Source: Microbacteriaceae bacterium
GTDB taxonomy: Bacteria > Actinomycetota > Actinomycetes > Actinomycetales > Microbacteriaceae
Length of the DNA stretch: 64,000 nucleotides
NCBI GenBank assembly: GCA_027487865.1
Contig: JAIYCT010000003.1
Location: 186,001 to 250,000 of the forward strand
Reading direction: 5' to 3'
Position numbers and translations under genes: made by a program. This document shows positions 5,751-15,286 of this stretch, one piece after another; within the stretch, counting starts at the first letter, position 1, and each line of letters opens with the position of its first letter. The notes below the pieces were generated by a model. It was not told the origin of the DNA. It saw nothing but the letters and a program-made list of their open reading frames with translations, and did not search any database.

Positions 5751-8279
5751 ATGCAAAGAAATTCAAACCGCAAAGGTTTGGCTCTAGGCGCGGCTTTATC
5801 GCTTCTGGTCTCTTTGTTTGCAACCGTTCCTGCAGCTAACGCTGCAACTGACGGCGCGAACATCGGTGCTTACCCAGTAGCGGGAACCACGTTTGCAGGA
5901 ACTGTTGTAGAAGACTTCCCAGTCTTCGTGCAGCTAAAACCTGGCCAGACCAACGCAGCCTTCGACTCAAACAACCTTGTTTTCAAGGTTGAGAAGACTG
6001 CTGGCACCAACATGGACGTCCGCGTTAGCGCAAGCGGAACTGCTGTAAACGCAGCAACCTGGACCTCCGTATCTCCAACCGTGGGGGCCACTGAGCCTCT
6101 AATTCAGGCTGGGTCTGCTAGCGCAACCGTCAGCGGTGTCGTGAATGCTTCGGGTGTTGCACACCTGAACTTCAAGGCTTCCTCCGCATCTGGCGTTGCT
6201 AGCTGGAGCGCAGTTACTTTGAAGGTGACCGCATGGATTGACAACCAGGGTGGCGTAAAGAATGACGCCGTCGACTCTGACGAGTGGTTCACCACTTTCA
6301 GCGTTACTCTGGCAACTCCGGCCGGGATCACTTCAACCCTTACTGCAACTGAGCCTTCTGAGGGTGGTCGTTACTACACCGTCAGCGGTACCGTAACTGG
6401 CCTGAACCTAGAGAACCTAGACGGAAAATTCTTCCTGGCAGCGTCCTCGTCTGCGGCTCTTTACGACACCAATGCAAACAGCCTTTCTGACTCCTCAGTT
6501 GTTACTTCGAGTGCATTGACTGGAACCGCTGTGGCTCTAAGGGCGGGCGTTGTTTCAACTTCGTTCAACGTTTACTCGGTTCCAGCTAAGGCATCATTCA
6601 GTGCTGCTCTTCGCTACCAGCCAACTGGCAACACTGACACCATTTACGCCGGTTACCTACTGGGTTCTGTTGTGACTGCTGGTGCAAGTGCTGCTACCAT
6701 CACGACTTTGGTTACCACCGTCGTGAAGTCAGACCACGCAACTTCGTCCAACCAGACTGTTCCAGTTCGTCCAAACCAGACTTACACCGTAAGGGTGCAT
6801 GCTGCAACGAACTCGACCAGCGTGAGCGGTGTAGTTGTGACTGTTGCTCTCTCTGGAGCTACTTTGGATTCAGTGAACAAGCTGATTAGCGTAAATGGCG
6901 GAGCTGCAACTTCCAGCTACCCAACCAAGCTTTCAGTCACCACTGGAACTGATGGCTACGCAAGCTTCACCGTTGCTACCACCGGATTCGCTGCAAACGA
7001 CACCCTTGTCGTTAACGCGTCTTCTGGTAACACAGCTGCTAGCGCTCTAACTATGACTGCTACTGCCGTAACCTACGCGATCTCAAACGACTACTCGGTC
7101 TACGCAACCGCACCTGGTGCTGCTGTTAAGATCGGATACGCCGTGAAGGACCAGTGGGGCGTTGCTCTTGCAGCTACCAACTACCGTATTCAGGTAACTC
7201 GCGGAGGAACTGGCTTTGCTTACGCAACTACAGTTTCTGAGGTTGCTGTTGCAGCCGGTGTAGCGACTTTCGAATTCACTCCTTCACCTGCAACCAAGAC
7301 TGGTTCTGCAGTTGTATCGGCAGTGCTTCAGAAGTCCGACTCCGCGTTGAACTCATGGGTATCTGGTGGTTCTGCAGCAGGTGACGTCACCGTAACAGTG
7401 ACTGACGTTACCTCTGTGTTTAGCGTTTCACCTGCGGCAAGCGTGGCAGCTAGCGTTAGCTACTTCCCAAGCACTGTTAGCTGGAAGACCGTGACTGGTA
7501 CCGTAAAGAACGTTGGTGCCATGATCGATATTTCCGGTGATGGACTTGTGTTCCGCGCTGCTTCTGGCAAGTCAACCGCTTCGGGCAAGCTAACCGTTGG
7601 TTCAGCTGCAGATGGCACCTACACCTTCGATGTTGCATCCTTGAAGGTTGGAAAGTACACCATCAGCCAGAAGGTTGGCGCAACCACTGCTAACACCATC
7701 CTTGTTGTTGACCCGGTTGCTGCTGACTCTGGAAAGTCGATTACATTCGACAAAACGGCTCTTGTTGCCGGTGAGACTGCAAAGATCACTGGAACCCTAG
7801 TTGACTCAAACGGCAACGGTGTTAACACCTCTGGTTCAGCAGACGTTGTTGTTTCATGGGCTGGCTTGGGTCTTCCATTCGGCACCGGAACTCTAGAGAC
7901 TGACGCAGATGGTAAGTTCTCCATCAACGTTTTGGTTCTAGCAACCGAGGTTGGAACCGGAACCATTACCGCTACCTACCGTCCAGCTGGTGACGCTGCT
8001 TCAACCAAGAACGTGACCGTAGCTCAGGTGCTGAACATTGGCACCCCTGCTGCTGAAGTTAACGTTGTCGTTGGTTCATTCAACGGCCGTTGGGCAGTAC
8101 GTGTTGAGAACGCTAAGGGCTCAGCCGTAACCGTCAAGGTTGGTGGCAAGTGGTACAAGACAACTGCATCAGGTGACAACTTTGTGTTCTCTCGTAAGAG
8201 CAAGGTTGGCGCTAACGTACTTGTAAAGGTATGGGTTGCAGGCGACCTACAGAACGAGCAGACCGTTACTGTTAAGTAA
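5751..8279 (+). CDS. Large secreted Ala/Thr/Val-rich surface protein, paralogue 2
   Basis: 842 residues. ATG 5751 follows AAGAAAGAAAG and starts a Sec signal peptide (MQRNSNRKGLALGAALSLL, then VPAANA). The mature chain is beta-rich with Thr/Ser/Val repeats and two recognisable Ig-like stretches near the C-terminus (SGKSITFDKTALVAGETAKI; AGLGLPFGTGTLETDADGKF). It ends in the same module as paralogue 1. Similarity to paralogue 1 is clear in overall plan and at both ends but weak in the middle, so this is an old duplication with conserved ends. No catalytic motif or anchor helix is seen. Neighbouring GDP-sugar genes would fit a glycosylated surface layer, but that is inference. Confidence 0.8.
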   Translation: MQRNSNRKGLALGAALSLLVSLFATVPAANAATDGANIGAYPVAGTTFAGTVVEDFPVFVQLKPGQTNAAFDSNNLVFKVEKTAGTNMDVRVSASGTAVNAATWTSVSPTVGATEPLIQAGSASATVSGVVNASGVAHLNFKASSASGVASWSAVTLKVTAWIDNQGGVKNDAVDSDEWFTTFSVTLATPAGITSTLTATEPSEGGRYYTVSGTVTGLNLENLDGKFFLAASSSAALYDTNANSLSDSSVVTSSALTGTAVALRAGVVSTSFNVYSVPAKASFSAALRYQPTGNTDTIYAGYLLGSVVTAGASAATITTLVTTVVKSDHATSSNQTVPVRPNQTYTVRVHAATNSTSVSGVVVTVALSGATLDSVNKLISVNGGAATSSYPTKLSVTTGTDGYASFTVATTGFAANDTLVVNASSGNTAASALTMTATAVTYAISNDYSVYATAPGAAVKIGYAVKDQWGVALAATNYRIQVTRGGTGFAYATTVSEVAVAAGVATFEFTPSPATKTGSAVVSAVLQKSDSALNSWVSGGSAAGDVTVTVTDVTSVFSVSPAASVAASVSYFPSTVSWKTVTGTVKNVGAMIDISGDGLVFRAASGKSTASGKLTVGSAADGTYTFDVASLKVGKYTISQKVGATTANTILVVDPVAADSGKSITFDKTALVAGETAKITGTLVDSNGNGVNTSGSADVVVSWAGLGLPFGTGTLETDADGKFSINVLVLATEVGTGTITATYRPAGDAASTKNVTVAQVLNIGTPAAEVNVVVGSFNGRWAVRVENAKGSAVTVKVGGKWYKTTASGDNFVFSRKSKVGANVLVKVWVAGDLQNEQTVTVK

Positions 8280-8292
8280 TAAGCTGTAAACC
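8067..8292 (+). repeat. Near-identical C-terminal module, copy 2 of 2
   Basis: Gap-free match to 4505-4730 at a constant offset of 3562 bp. The few differences include both silent and replacement changes. Confidence 0.85.
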
Positions 8293-8324
8293 GAAATCCC
8301 CCCTGGCTTGCCAGGGGGGATTTC
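8293..8324 (+). terminator. Intrinsic terminator after surface protein 2
   Basis: A 14-bp stem, GAAATCCCCCCTGG (8293-8306) with CCAGGGGGGATTTC (8311-8324), closes on CTTG, the same loop as the terminator at 4731-4760. Confidence 0.85.
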
Positions 8325-8379
8325 CATTTAAGTAGAGGCCCATTCTTGTAGGCTTGGGGCGTATGGAAAGAGGTCATCC

Positions 8380-9393
8380 TTGAAGAAAGCACTCATCATT
8401 GGCATTACCGGCCAGGACGGCTCATATCTCGCTGAGTTGCTACTTGAAAAGGGATATGAAGTACACGGGCTAATTAGACGTGCTTCTACTTTCAACACCT
8501 CAAGAATCGATCACTTATACCGAGACCGCCATGAGGCTGGAAAAAACCTGACGTTGCACTACGGCGACCTTTCCGATGGGTCTCGCTTGGTCTCGCTTAT
8601 TGCCGAACTAAGGCCTCATGAGATTTATAACCTGGGCGCGCAGTCGCATGTTCGAGTCTCGTTCGACGAACCTGAGTACACGGGTGACATTACGGGTGTC
8701 GGCACTACTCGAGTGTTGGAAGCTGTGCGCTTGGTTTCGCCTGAGTCCCGCTTTTACCAAGCGTCGTCTTCGGAGATGTTTGGAGCGACTCCACCCCCAC
8801 AAAATGAAGACACTCCGTTCTACCCTCGATCTCCTTACGGTGCAGCGAAGGTCTACTCGTATTGGATGACTAAGAACTACCGCGAGGCGTATGACCTTTT
8901 TGCGGTCAATGGCATTCTCTTCAATCATGAATCTCCAAGACGTGGCGAGACTTTTGTTACTAGAAAAATCACTCGTGCTGCAGCGCGTATCAAGGCAGGG
9001 CAGCAGAGCAAGCTCTACCTGGGTAACTTGGACTCGGTGCGCGACTGGGGATATACCCCCGAATACGTCGAGGGGATGTGGCGAATGCTTCAGCATGACA
9101 AGCCAATGGATTACGTCCTTGCAACAGGCTATGCAGCCACGATCCGCGACTTCTTGACGCACTCCTTTGAGGCATTAGATCTCAACTGGGAAGAGTTTGT
9201 TGAATTCGACCCTAGGTACTTGCGACCTACTGAAGTTGATGCGCTAATTGGTGATGCCTCTCTGGCAGAGCGAGAGCTTGGCTGGAAAGCCAAGACCACG
9301 ACTCCGGATTTGGCAAGAATCATGGTTGAGGCAGATGTCAAAGCCCTGCACCATGAGGGCAGCCACTGGATCGATACACCTAAGTTTGTCTAA
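8380..9393 (+). CDS. gmd: GDP-mannose 4,6-dehydratase
   Basis: 337 residues, usual length. Converts GDP-mannose to GDP-4-keto-6-deoxymannose, the first step to GDP-fucose or GDP-rhamnose. The NADP-binding [12 protein letters not shown] is at residues 8-19. The SDR catalytic Tyr and Lys are in SPYGAAK, and [16 protein letters not shown] is a hallmark of the family. TTG 8380 is used, with AAAGAGG about 7 nt upstream. The stop overlaps the start of the next gene by one base (TAATG), so the two are translationally coupled. A TAGGCT at 8349-8354 is a possible -10 box. Confidence 0.95.
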   Translation: MKKALIIGITGQDGSYLAELLLEKGYEVHGLIRRASTFNTSRIDHLYRDRHEAGKNLTLHYGDLSDGSRLVSLIAELRPHEIYNLGAQSHVRVSFDEPEYTGDITGVGTTRVLEAVRLVSPESRFYQASSSEMFGATPPPQNEDTPFYPRSPYGAAKVYSYWMTKNYREAYDLFAVNGILFNHESPRRGETFVTRKITRAAARIKAGQQSKLYLGNLDSVRDWGYTPEYVEGMWRMLQHDKPMDYVLATGYAATIRDFLTHSFEALDLNWEEFVEFDPRYLRPTEVDALIGDASLAERELGWKAKTTTPDLARIMVEADVKALHHEGSHWIDTPKFV

Positions 9394-10334
9394 TGGCACT
9401 ATTTGATCTAGACCGCGCCGCGCCTTTCTATGTTGCCGGCCATAGGGGGATGGTTGGGTCAGCAATCTTCCGACACCTCGAGGCAAAAGGCTTCACGAAT
9501 GTTTTCGGTCGGACCTCAAGTGAGCTTGACCTTCGGGACCGCTCTGCTGTCTTTGCCTTTTTTGCAGAGACAAAGCCAAAGAATGTTGTTTTAGCAGCCG
9601 CCAAGGTTGGTGGGATTCTTGCCAATGACACCTACCCTGCCGACTTCCTAAGCGAGAATCTGCAAATACAGGTCAATGTCATGGACGCAGCTCTTGAGCA
9701 AGACGTAGAGCGCTTACTGTTTATGGGGTCAAGTTGCATTTATCCCAAATTTGCACCGCAGCCCATTCGAGAAGATTCATTGATGACCGGGCATCTCGAG
9801 TCCACAAATGATGCATACGCCGTCGCAAAAATCGCAGGCATAACGCAGGTGCAGGCGATTAGACGTCAGCACAACAAAAAATGGATCTCCGCGATGCCCA
9901 CCAATCTTTATGGCCCAGGAGACAATTACTCCGAAAAAGGATCGCATGTATTGCCAGCAATGATCCGCAGGTATGAAACTGCGCGACTTGAAGGACAAGA
10001 GGAGATCATCAACTGGGGTTCGGGTCAGCCATTGCGCGAATTCCTCTACGTCGACGATCTTGCCGAAGCAAGCCTGTTCCTATTGGAAAACTACGATGGC
10101 CCGAGCCAAGTGAACGTAGGCGTTGGTGAAGATCTGACAATCAAAGAACTTGCCCAGATCGTTGCTGAAGAAGTTGGTTACCAGGGAACAACCGAATGGG
10201 ACACTTCAAAGCCCGATGGCACACCTCGCAAGCTGCTCGATGTGAGCTTGATCAATGACCTTGGCTGGAAGGCCAAGACTTCGCTGCGCGAAGGAATCCT
10301 TCTGGCGATAGCCGACTTTAGAAGCAGAAGCTAG
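9393..10334 (+). CDS. fcl: GDP-L-fucose synthase (4-keto-6-deoxymannose epimerase/reductase)
   Basis: 313 residues. Second half of the GDP-fucose route: epimerises and reduces the Gmd product with NADPH. The N-terminal [10 protein letters not shown] is the nucleotide-binding loop. SSCIYP and YAVAK supply the catalytic Ser, Tyr and Lys, and the [10 protein letters not shown] segment is typical. It is coupled to gmd by TAATG. The stop codon shares the four bases CTAG with the stop of the convergent upp gene, leaving no room for a separate terminator. Confidence 0.94.
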   Translation: MALFDLDRAAPFYVAGHRGMVGSAIFRHLEAKGFTNVFGRTSSELDLRDRSAVFAFFAETKPKNVVLAAAKVGGILANDTYPADFLSENLQIQVNVMDAALEQDVERLLFMGSSCIYPKFAPQPIREDSLMTGHLESTNDAYAVAKIAGITQVQAIRRQHNKKWISAMPTNLYGPGDNYSEKGSHVLPAMIRRYETARLEGQEEIINWGSGQPLREFLYVDDLAEASLFLLENYDGPSQVNVGVGEDLTIKELAQIVAEEVGYQGTTEWDTSKPDGTPRKLLDVSLINDLGWKAKTSLREGILLAIADFRSRS

Positions 10335-10981
10335 TTAGCTGCGGTTCCGTACAGGCGATCGCCAGCATCACCAAGACCTGGAACGATGTAGCCGATCTCG
10401 TTTAGCTTCTCATCGAGGGCGCCGAGAACGACATGTACGTTGCGGCCAGGCCACTTGTTGCCTAGATGCTGCTTTACGTTCTCGACTCCCTCAGGAGCCC
10501 CAATGAGGCATACACAGGTGACGCTCGATGCTCCGCGCTCGAATACGTAGTCAATGGAATCGTTTAGCGTTCCACCGGTGGCAAGCATTGGGTCAATGAT
10601 GTAGACCTGTCGATCTGCCAAGTCGTCCGGCAGACGGTTTGCGTAGGTGTATGGCTGGAGAGTTTCTTCATCACGCTTGATCCCTAGGAAGCCAACCTCT
10701 GCACTTGGCAGTAGCTTGGTCATGCCCTCGAGCATGCCTAGACCTGCTCGCAATACAGGCACGATTAGAGGTCTCGGCTTGGAGAGCTTCTCGCCCTCGG
10801 TGATTGCCAGTGGAGTCTTGATCTTCACCTTGGTGATGCGCACATCTCTAGTGGCCTCATAGGCCAAGAGTGTGACCAGCTCTTCAACGAGCAAGCGGAA
10901 GATTGGGCTTGGGGTTGATTCATCCCTGAGGATGCTGATCTTGTGCTTAATCAAAGGGTGGTCGGCTACAGACAATCGCAT
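10331..10981 (-). CDS. upp: Uracil phosphoribosyltransferase
   Basis: 216 residues. Salvages uracil to UMP using PRPP. The PRPP-binding signature [12 protein letters not shown] is present, and the family's [11 protein letters not shown] and the C-terminal [12 protein letters not shown] are intact. ATG 10981 matches the family start ([14 protein letters not shown]). Longer in-frame extensions run antisense into tadA and are rejected. On the minus strand a TAGGCT box (10994-10989) lies 7 nt before the ATG, giving a leaderless layout. The start faces tadA across only 12 bp. Confidence 0.95.
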   Translation of the reverse strand: MRLSVADHPLIKHKISILRDESTPSPIFRLLVEELVTLLAYEATRDVRITKVKIKTPLAITEGEKLSKPRPLIVPVLRAGLGMLEGMTKLLPSAEVGFLGIKRDEETLQPYTYANRLPDDLADRQVYIIDPMLATGGTLNDSIDYVFERGASSVTCVCLIGAPEGVENVKQHLGNKWPGRNVHVVLGALDEKLNEIGYIVPGLGDAGDRLYGTAAN

Positions 10982-10996
10982 AAGCTCAAGCCTATG
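10979..10996. promoter_or_regulatory. Interlocked divergent leaderless promoters of upp and tadA
   Basis: On the plus strand TAAGCT (10981-10986), 7 nt, then ATG of tadA at 10994. On the minus strand TAGGCT (10994-10989), 7 nt, then ATG of upp at 10981. Each -10 box therefore overlaps the other gene's start codon by one base, and the two -10 boxes are separated by 2 bp. Confidence 0.5.
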
Positions 10997-11440
10997 GATT
11001 TCGAGCACTTTATGCACATCGCCCTGCAGACTGCATCGCAGTCTGGCGATGAGGTGCCGGTAGGCGCTGTATTGGTTAGTGCTACTGGTGAAGTCCTTGC
11101 GACCGCACACAACCTGCGTGAAGCGAAGTCTGATCCAACCTCCCATGCCGAGATTGAGGTCATTCGCAAGGCGGCTTCGGATTTGAGCGATTGGCGTTTA
11201 GAGAACACCACACTGTTTGTGACCCTGGAGCCATGTGTGATGTGTGCTGGTGCGATTGTTGCTGCTCGAATTCCACGAGTGGTCTTTGGTGCTTGGGATG
11301 AGCGCGTTGGTGCTGCAGGCTCGATCTATGACGTGCTGAGAGACTCCAGATTGGGTAAGCCGGTAGAGGTTATTCCTGGAGTCTTGGAGGAAGAGTGCTC
11401 GGCTTTGTTGAAGTCGTTCTTTGAGGCCAAACGTTCGTAG
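10994..11440 (+). CDS. tadA: tRNA-specific adenosine deaminase (A34 to I34)
   Basis: 148 residues. Deaminates the wobble adenosine of tRNA-Arg(ACG). The zinc site is complete: His51 and catalytic Glu53 in HAEIEVI, then Cys81 and Cys84 in [13 protein letters not shown] near residue 21 and [14 protein letters not shown] match the TadA substrate loop. ATG 10994 gives the normal length; the upstream extension from 10943 is rejected. It lies between upp (divergent) and tRNA-Ser. Confidence 0.93.
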   Translation: MDFEHFMHIALQTASQSGDEVPVGAVLVSATGEVLATAHNLREAKSDPTSHAEIEVIRKAASDLSDWRLENTTLFVTLEPCVMCAGAIVAARIPRVVFGAWDERVGAAGSIYDVLRDSRLGKPVEVIPGVLEEECSALLKSFFEAKRS

Positions 11441-11476
11441 TGTGCGACAAGGGCCCTGTTTGCTAAGCTATCGGGC

Positions 11477-11566
11477 GGTGACGTGTCCGAGCGGCCGAAG
11501 GTGCAACTCTCGAAAAGTTGTGTGGGTGAAAGTCCACCGTGGGTTCAAATCCCACCGTCACCGCCA
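11477..11566 (+). tRNA. tRNA-Ser, anticodon CGA
   Basis: 90 nt including an encoded CCA end. The acceptor arms are GGTGACG (11477-11483) and CGTCACC (11556-11562), with discriminator G. The anticodon stem CAACT/AGTTG encloses loop CTCGAAA, giving anticodon CGA. A long class II variable arm (GTGGGTGAAAGTCCAC) and the T-arm GTGGG-TTCAAAT-CCCAC are present. Confidence 0.97.
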
Positions 11567-11568
11567 TT

Positions 11569-11600
11569 GGTGAGAGCAATAGCTTTCACCTTTTTATTTT
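11569..11600 (+). terminator. Intrinsic terminator of tRNA-Ser
   Basis: A 9-bp stem with one G-T pair (11569-11577 with 11582-11590), a 4-nt loop AATA, then TTTTTATTTT. It ends 14 bp before the prfB start. Confidence 0.88.
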
Positions 11601-11614
11601 CAGAATCGAATGTG

Positions 11615-12721
11615 ATGGCAGAGCTCGATCTCTCTAGCGAACTAGCAGGACTTGAAGAAGTTCTAGCCTCGGTTCTTGCTGTCACTCGTCCGGCCGAAGT
11701 TGCTGCCGAGATCGCCTCCTTGGAGAAAGAAGCTGCCAACCCAGATATCTGGAATGACCAGGAGACCGCGCAGCGCGTAACCAGCCAGCTCTCTCGCTTG
11801 AAATCCAAAAAGCAAAAACTAGACGATGTTGCAGCTCGTCTTGATGACCTCAAAGTTTTGATTGAAATGGCAAATACCGAAGACGATGCGGGAACCAAGC
11901 TGGAAGCTAGGGGAGAGCTCAAGGCGATCGCCACCATGGTGGACTCGCTAGAGGTTGAGACGCTTCTAAATGGTGAGTACGACCCTCGCGGAGCCATTGT
12001 GACTATTCGATCGGGTGCCGGTGGCGATGATGCCACCGACTTTGCCGAGATGCTGATGCGCATGTATTTGCGCTACTGCGAGAAGCAGCAATACAAGACC
12101 ACGGTTTTGGATATTTCTTACGCCGAAGGTGCTGGAATCAAGAGTGCCGTTTTTGAGGTCGATGCTCCATTTGCCTACGGGCAGCTTTCGGTGGAGTCCG
12201 GCACACATCGCCTGGTTCGCATGAGCCCTTTTAACGCAGCCGGTAAAAGGCAGACTTCTTTTGCAGCTGTTGAAGTAGTTCCCTTGATTGAGACAACAGA
12301 CGTGGTGGATATTCCAGAGAATGACATTCGCATCGATGTCTTTAGGTCATCTGGACCCGGTGGCCAGTCGGTGAACACCACCGACTCGGCAGTAAGAATC
12401 ACACACCTTCCGTCCGGCATTGTGGTTTCTTGTCAGAACGAAAAGAGCCAGCTGCAAAACAAGGCGGCAGCGCTGAGGGTTTTGCAATCTCGCCTGCTAC
12501 TTGTGAAGAAGCAAGAAGAAGATGCCAAGAAGAAAGAGCTTGCCGGAGATGTGAAAGCAAGCTGGGGTGAGCAGATGCGCTCGTATGTTCTAGCCCCATA
12601 TCAGATGGTGAAGGACCTTAGAAATAACTACGAGGTCAATAACCCGGATGCTGTTTTTGATGGCGAGATCGAAGGCTTTATCTCTGCCGGTCTTCGCTGG
12701 CGAGCGAATCCAGACAAATAG
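11615..12721 (+). CDS. prfB: Peptide chain release factor 2
   Basis: 368 residues. Reads UGA and UAA stops and triggers peptide release. The stop-recognition tripeptide SPF is at 204-206 (RF2 type), the catalytic GGQ at 249-251. The frame is open from the ATG, so the autoregulatory frameshift found in many bacterial prfB genes is absent. ATG 11615 gives [10 protein letters not shown], a normal N-terminus; the longer frame from 11483 runs through the tRNA gene and is rejected. No good Shine-Dalgarno is seen just upstream. ftsE follows after 58 bp, as in other actinobacteria. Confidence 0.95.
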   Translation: MAELDLSSELAGLEEVLASVLAVTRPAEVAAEIASLEKEAANPDIWNDQETAQRVTSQLSRLKSKKQKLDDVAARLDDLKVLIEMANTEDDAGTKLEARGELKAIATMVDSLEVETLLNGEYDPRGAIVTIRSGAGGDDATDFAEMLMRMYLRYCEKQQYKTTVLDISYAEGAGIKSAVFEVDAPFAYGQLSVESGTHRLVRMSPFNAAGKRQTSFAAVEVVPLIETTDVVDIPENDIRIDVFRSSGPGGQSVNTTDSAVRITHLPSGIVVSCQNEKSQLQNKAAALRVLQSRLLLVKKQEEDAKKKELAGDVKASWGEQMRSYVLAPYQMVKDLRNNYEVNNPDAVFDGEIEGFISAGLRWRANPDK

Positions 12722-12779
12722 CCATTTCCAGTCGTGGCAGGCTGGCACATGTCTTAGCTCGGCTTAGGCTTTGAGGGAC

Positions 12780-13529
12780 ATGATCCGCTTAGAAAATGCA
12801 ACCAAGACCTATAAGGGCGCAGACGCTCCTGCGCTGGATTCGGTGTCGCTGGATATCCAGCGCGGTGAATTTGTCTTTTTGGTTGGGACCTCAGGTTCTG
12901 GTAAATCCACAATGCTTCGATTGATGCTTCGCGAAGAGCGCGTTGATCAGGGTGAGGTGCTTGTCCTGGGAGAAAACCTAAACCAGCTCTCTGCAAGCAA
13001 GGTCGCCCAGTTTCGCCGCAAGCTAGGCGTGGTGTTTCAAGACTTCAGACTTTTGCCAAACAAGACTGTTTATCAGAACGTCGCTTTCGCATTGCAGGTA
13101 ATTGGCAGACCAAAAGCATTTATTGAGACCGCGGTGCCAGATGTATTGGAGCTGGTTGGCCTTAGCCAAAAAGCAGACCGACTGCCCTCTGCGCTCTCCG
13201 GTGGCGAGCAGCAGCGAGTTGCGATTGCCAGGGCACTGGTAAACCGCCCAGAGGTATTGCTGGCCGATGAGCCAACCGGAAACTTAGACCCTGCAACCTC
13301 CAATGAGATCATGACGCTGCTTGATCGCATCAACCTCTCTGGCACCACAGTGGTCATGGCAACCCACGATCGCGGGATTGTGGACCGCATGCAAAAGCGT
13401 GTGGTTGAAATCAAAGCCGGTCACATCATTCGCGATGCAAAGACTGCTTCCTATAGAGAAATCCCATCGGATTCGATGCCGATCATCCCGGATAGCCCTG
13501 CGGATATTGACTTTGGCGGCCAGGCATGA
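12780..13529 (+). CDS. ftsE: Cell division ATP-binding protein FtsE
   Basis: 249 residues. ABC ATPase that with FtsX activates cell-wall hydrolases at division. Walker [10 protein letters not shown] is at 36-44, signature LSGGEQQ at 139-145, Walker B VLLADEP at 159-165, with the H-loop in MATHD. A C-terminal extension of about 25 residues ends [11 protein letters not shown] 12780 gives the usual [11 protein letters not shown] start; TTG 12771 is an alternative. TAGGCT at 12765-12770 could be a -10 box. The stop overlaps ftsX by 4 nt (ATGA). Confidence 0.95.
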   Translation: MIRLENATKTYKGADAPALDSVSLDIQRGEFVFLVGTSGSGKSTMLRLMLREERVDQGEVLVLGENLNQLSASKVAQFRRKLGVVFQDFRLLPNKTVYQNVAFALQVIGRPKAFIETAVPDVLELVGLSQKADRLPSALSGGEQQRVAIARALVNRPEVLLADEPTGNLDPATSNEIMTLLDRINLSGTTVVMATHDRGIVDRMQKRVVEIKAGHIIRDAKTASYREIPSDSMPIIPDSPADIDFGGQA

Positions 13530-14440
13530 AGTTAGGTTTCATCCTCTCCGAAATGTGGGCGGGTATTCGCAGCAACATCTCGATGATCGTCTCGATCATT
13601 TTGGTTTCTTTTGTGTCTCTCACCTTCGTTGCCGTCACTCTTTTGCTGCAGCTGCAAGTTGGCGAGATGAAAACCTATTGGTATGACAGAGCACAGGTGG
13701 CGATCTACCTCTGCAGCGATTACTCACCAGAGGAAGCCTGTCCAGCCGGTGGCGCGACAGACGCTCAAAAGGCAGCGATTGAAGAGCAGCTAGCGGGCGA
13801 GACTCTGACCCCTTATGTCGATACCTACTATTTCGAGAACCAAGATGCCGCTTACGAGAAATTCGTGGAGCAGTTCGCAGACTCACAAGCCGCGCAATAC
13901 ATCACGGCAGATCAGCTAAATGAAGCTTTCTGGGTAAACCTCAAAGACCCGACCCAGTCAGAACTGATCCTGGAGAGTTTCTCCGGCCTGGATGGTGTTG
14001 AGGAAATCAAGGACCAGCGCAGCTACCTCGATGAGATCTTCAACTTCCTAAACGCCGGTAGCTTGCTAGCCGCCGGAGTTGCGTCGGTGATGCTTCTTAG
14101 CGCAACACTTTTGATTGCCACCACTATCCGTCTGAGTGCTCACTCCAGAAGACGCGAGATCTCGATCATGAGATTGGTTGGAGCATCGCGCTTTTCGATT
14201 CAGCTGCCGTTTGTGCTGGAGGGTTTGCTAGCTGCGGTTTTGGGTGCGCTACTTGCGACTTCGGTCACAGTGGCCATCACGCACTACTTTGTGACCGGCT
14301 ACCTAGCTAAGCAGCTGGCATTTACGTCCTTCTTTACTGTGGCGGATTCGCTTATGATTACTCCCTACCTACTAGGTATCGGCGCCACTCTTGCGATCAT
14401 CTCTTCAAGTGTGTCTATCCACCGTTACCTCAAGGCCTAA
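13526..14440 (+). CDS. ftsX: Cell division protein FtsX
   Basis: 304 residues. Membrane partner of FtsE. One membrane helix near residues 20-45, an extracytoplasmic domain of about 130 residues with two Cys ([12 protein letters not shown]), then three helices in the C-terminal half with the conserved [20 protein letters not shown] loop. The N-terminal [19 protein letters not shown] is typical of actinobacterial FtsX. Coupled to ftsE by a 4-nt overlap. Confidence 0.95.
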   Translation: MKLGFILSEMWAGIRSNISMIVSIILVSFVSLTFVAVTLLLQLQVGEMKTYWYDRAQVAIYLCSDYSPEEACPAGGATDAQKAAIEEQLAGETLTPYVDTYYFENQDAAYEKFVEQFADSQAAQYITADQLNEAFWVNLKDPTQSELILESFSGLDGVEEIKDQRSYLDEIFNFLNAGSLLAAGVASVMLLSATLLIATTIRLSAHSRRREISIMRLVGASRFSIQLPFVLEGLLAAVLGALLATSVTVAITHYFVTGYLAKQLAFTSFFTVADSLMITPYLLGIGATLAIISSSVSIHRYLKA

Positions 14441-14454
14441 TCAAGGGAAACACC

Positions 14455-14931
14455 ATGCCAAGGGAACGTGGGCAAAAAGTTATTGCTCAGAACCGTAAGG
14501 CCCGACACGATTACCACATCGAGGACGTGTACGAGGCCGGCATTGTGCTAACCGGAACCGAAGTCAAATCCCTGAGAGCAGGCAGAGCCTCGCTAATTGA
14601 CGGCTTTGCCTCGGTGGAGCGTGGCGAGGTCTGGCTTGAGAATGTGCATATCCCTGAGTTCTTCGAGGGATCTTGGACGAATCACTTCACCAGGCGTAAG
14701 CGCAAGCTGCTGCTCAACCGTCAGGAAATCGGCAAGCTTGCCGGCAAGGTTCGCGAGTCCGGTTACACGCTGGTGCCTCTGAGCATGTACTTCAAAGATG
14801 GTTACGCCAAGGTCGAAATCGCACTGGCTAAGGGTAAAAAGGACTACGACAAGCGCCAGACTCTCAAAGAGCACGACGCCAAGCGCGAGATGAACCAAGC
14901 GGTTCGAGAGCAAAAGACCCGAAACTTTTAG
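14455..14931 (+). CDS. smpB: SsrA-binding protein SmpB
   Basis: 158 residues. Binds tmRNA and delivers it to stalled ribosomes. The family motifs [20 protein letters not shown] and [10 protein letters not shown] at the start and the basic tail [16 protein letters not shown] are all present. It follows ftsX after 14 bp, the usual actinobacterial order. No ssrA gene is recognised within the window. Confidence 0.95.
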   Translation: MPRERGQKVIAQNRKARHDYHIEDVYEAGIVLTGTEVKSLRAGRASLIDGFASVERGEVWLENVHIPEFFEGSWTNHFTRRKRKLLLNRQEIGKLAGKVRESGYTLVPLSMYFKDGYAKVEIALAKGKKDYDKRQTLKEHDAKREMNQAVREQKTRNF

Positions 14932-14939
14932 AGCTTGAT

Positions 14940-14961
14940 TTGTAAGGAATATTCCTTACAA
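14940..14961. promoter_or_regulatory. 22-bp perfect palindrome, operator of the prlF-yhaV pair
   Basis: Arms TTGTAAGGAAT and ATTCCTTACAA meet without a spacer. It covers the spacer and most of a candidate -10 box, TACAAT (14957-14962), which lies 6 nt before the ATG at 14969. TTGATT (14935-14940) is a candidate -35 box at 16 bp. This fits autorepression by the antitoxin or the complex. Confidence 0.75.
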
Positions 14962-14968
14962 TTGAGTA

Positions 14969-15286
14969 ATGGCAAACATCGAATCCAAGGCAAAGCTGAC
15001 CAGCAAGGGCCAGGTAACAATTCCAATCGCAGCGCGTAAAGCGCTGGATTTGCAAGAAGGCGATTCCATTGCTTTCCGAGTGCTCGATGGTGGCAAGGTC
15101 GAGATGTTCAAAGAGACCTCCGTTTCTTCTGACGATGCAGTGGTTGCTGCCTACCTAACCTTCTTAGAGCAAGACCTCATCGCTAACCCTGGAAAGCTTG
15201 CTCCTTTTGTCAGACCTTCCGGTGTAGACGCGCTGGTTGCTGGAGTTGACCTTGAGGGCTGGTTCGATTCGGAAACCAAGGCTTGA
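14969..15286 (+). CDS. prlF: AbrB-type antitoxin, PrlF-like
   Basis: 105 residues. The N-terminal 45 residues are an AbrB/MazE swapped-hairpin DNA-binding domain (KAKLTSKGQVTIPIAARKAL, then LQEGDSIAFRVLDGG). The C-terminus probably binds and blocks the toxin. In the known PrlF-YhaV pair the antitoxin also represses its own promoter, which fits the palindrome just upstream. The stop overlaps the toxin's TTG start by 4 bases. The symbol rests on the toxin partner and the domain; sequence identity was not computed. Confidence 0.82.
   Translation: MANIESKAKLTSKGQVTIPIAARKALDLQEGDSIAFRVLDGGKVEMFKETSVSSDDAVVAAYLTFLEQDLIANPGKLAPFVRPSGVDALVAGVDLEGWFDSETKA

Noticed and set aside
8608-9162. 184-codon open frame antisense to gmd
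   Set aside because: It lies fully inside a clear gmd gene; the product is Arg/Ser/Cys-rich without motifs and has no ribosome binding site.
10943-10993. Upstream extension of tadA, and the upp extension to 11146
   Set aside because: Each would run antisense into the other gene. Family N-termini and -10 spacing support ATG 10994 and ATG 10981.
11483-11614. Upstream extension of prfB
   Set aside because: It runs through the tRNA-Ser gene and its terminator.
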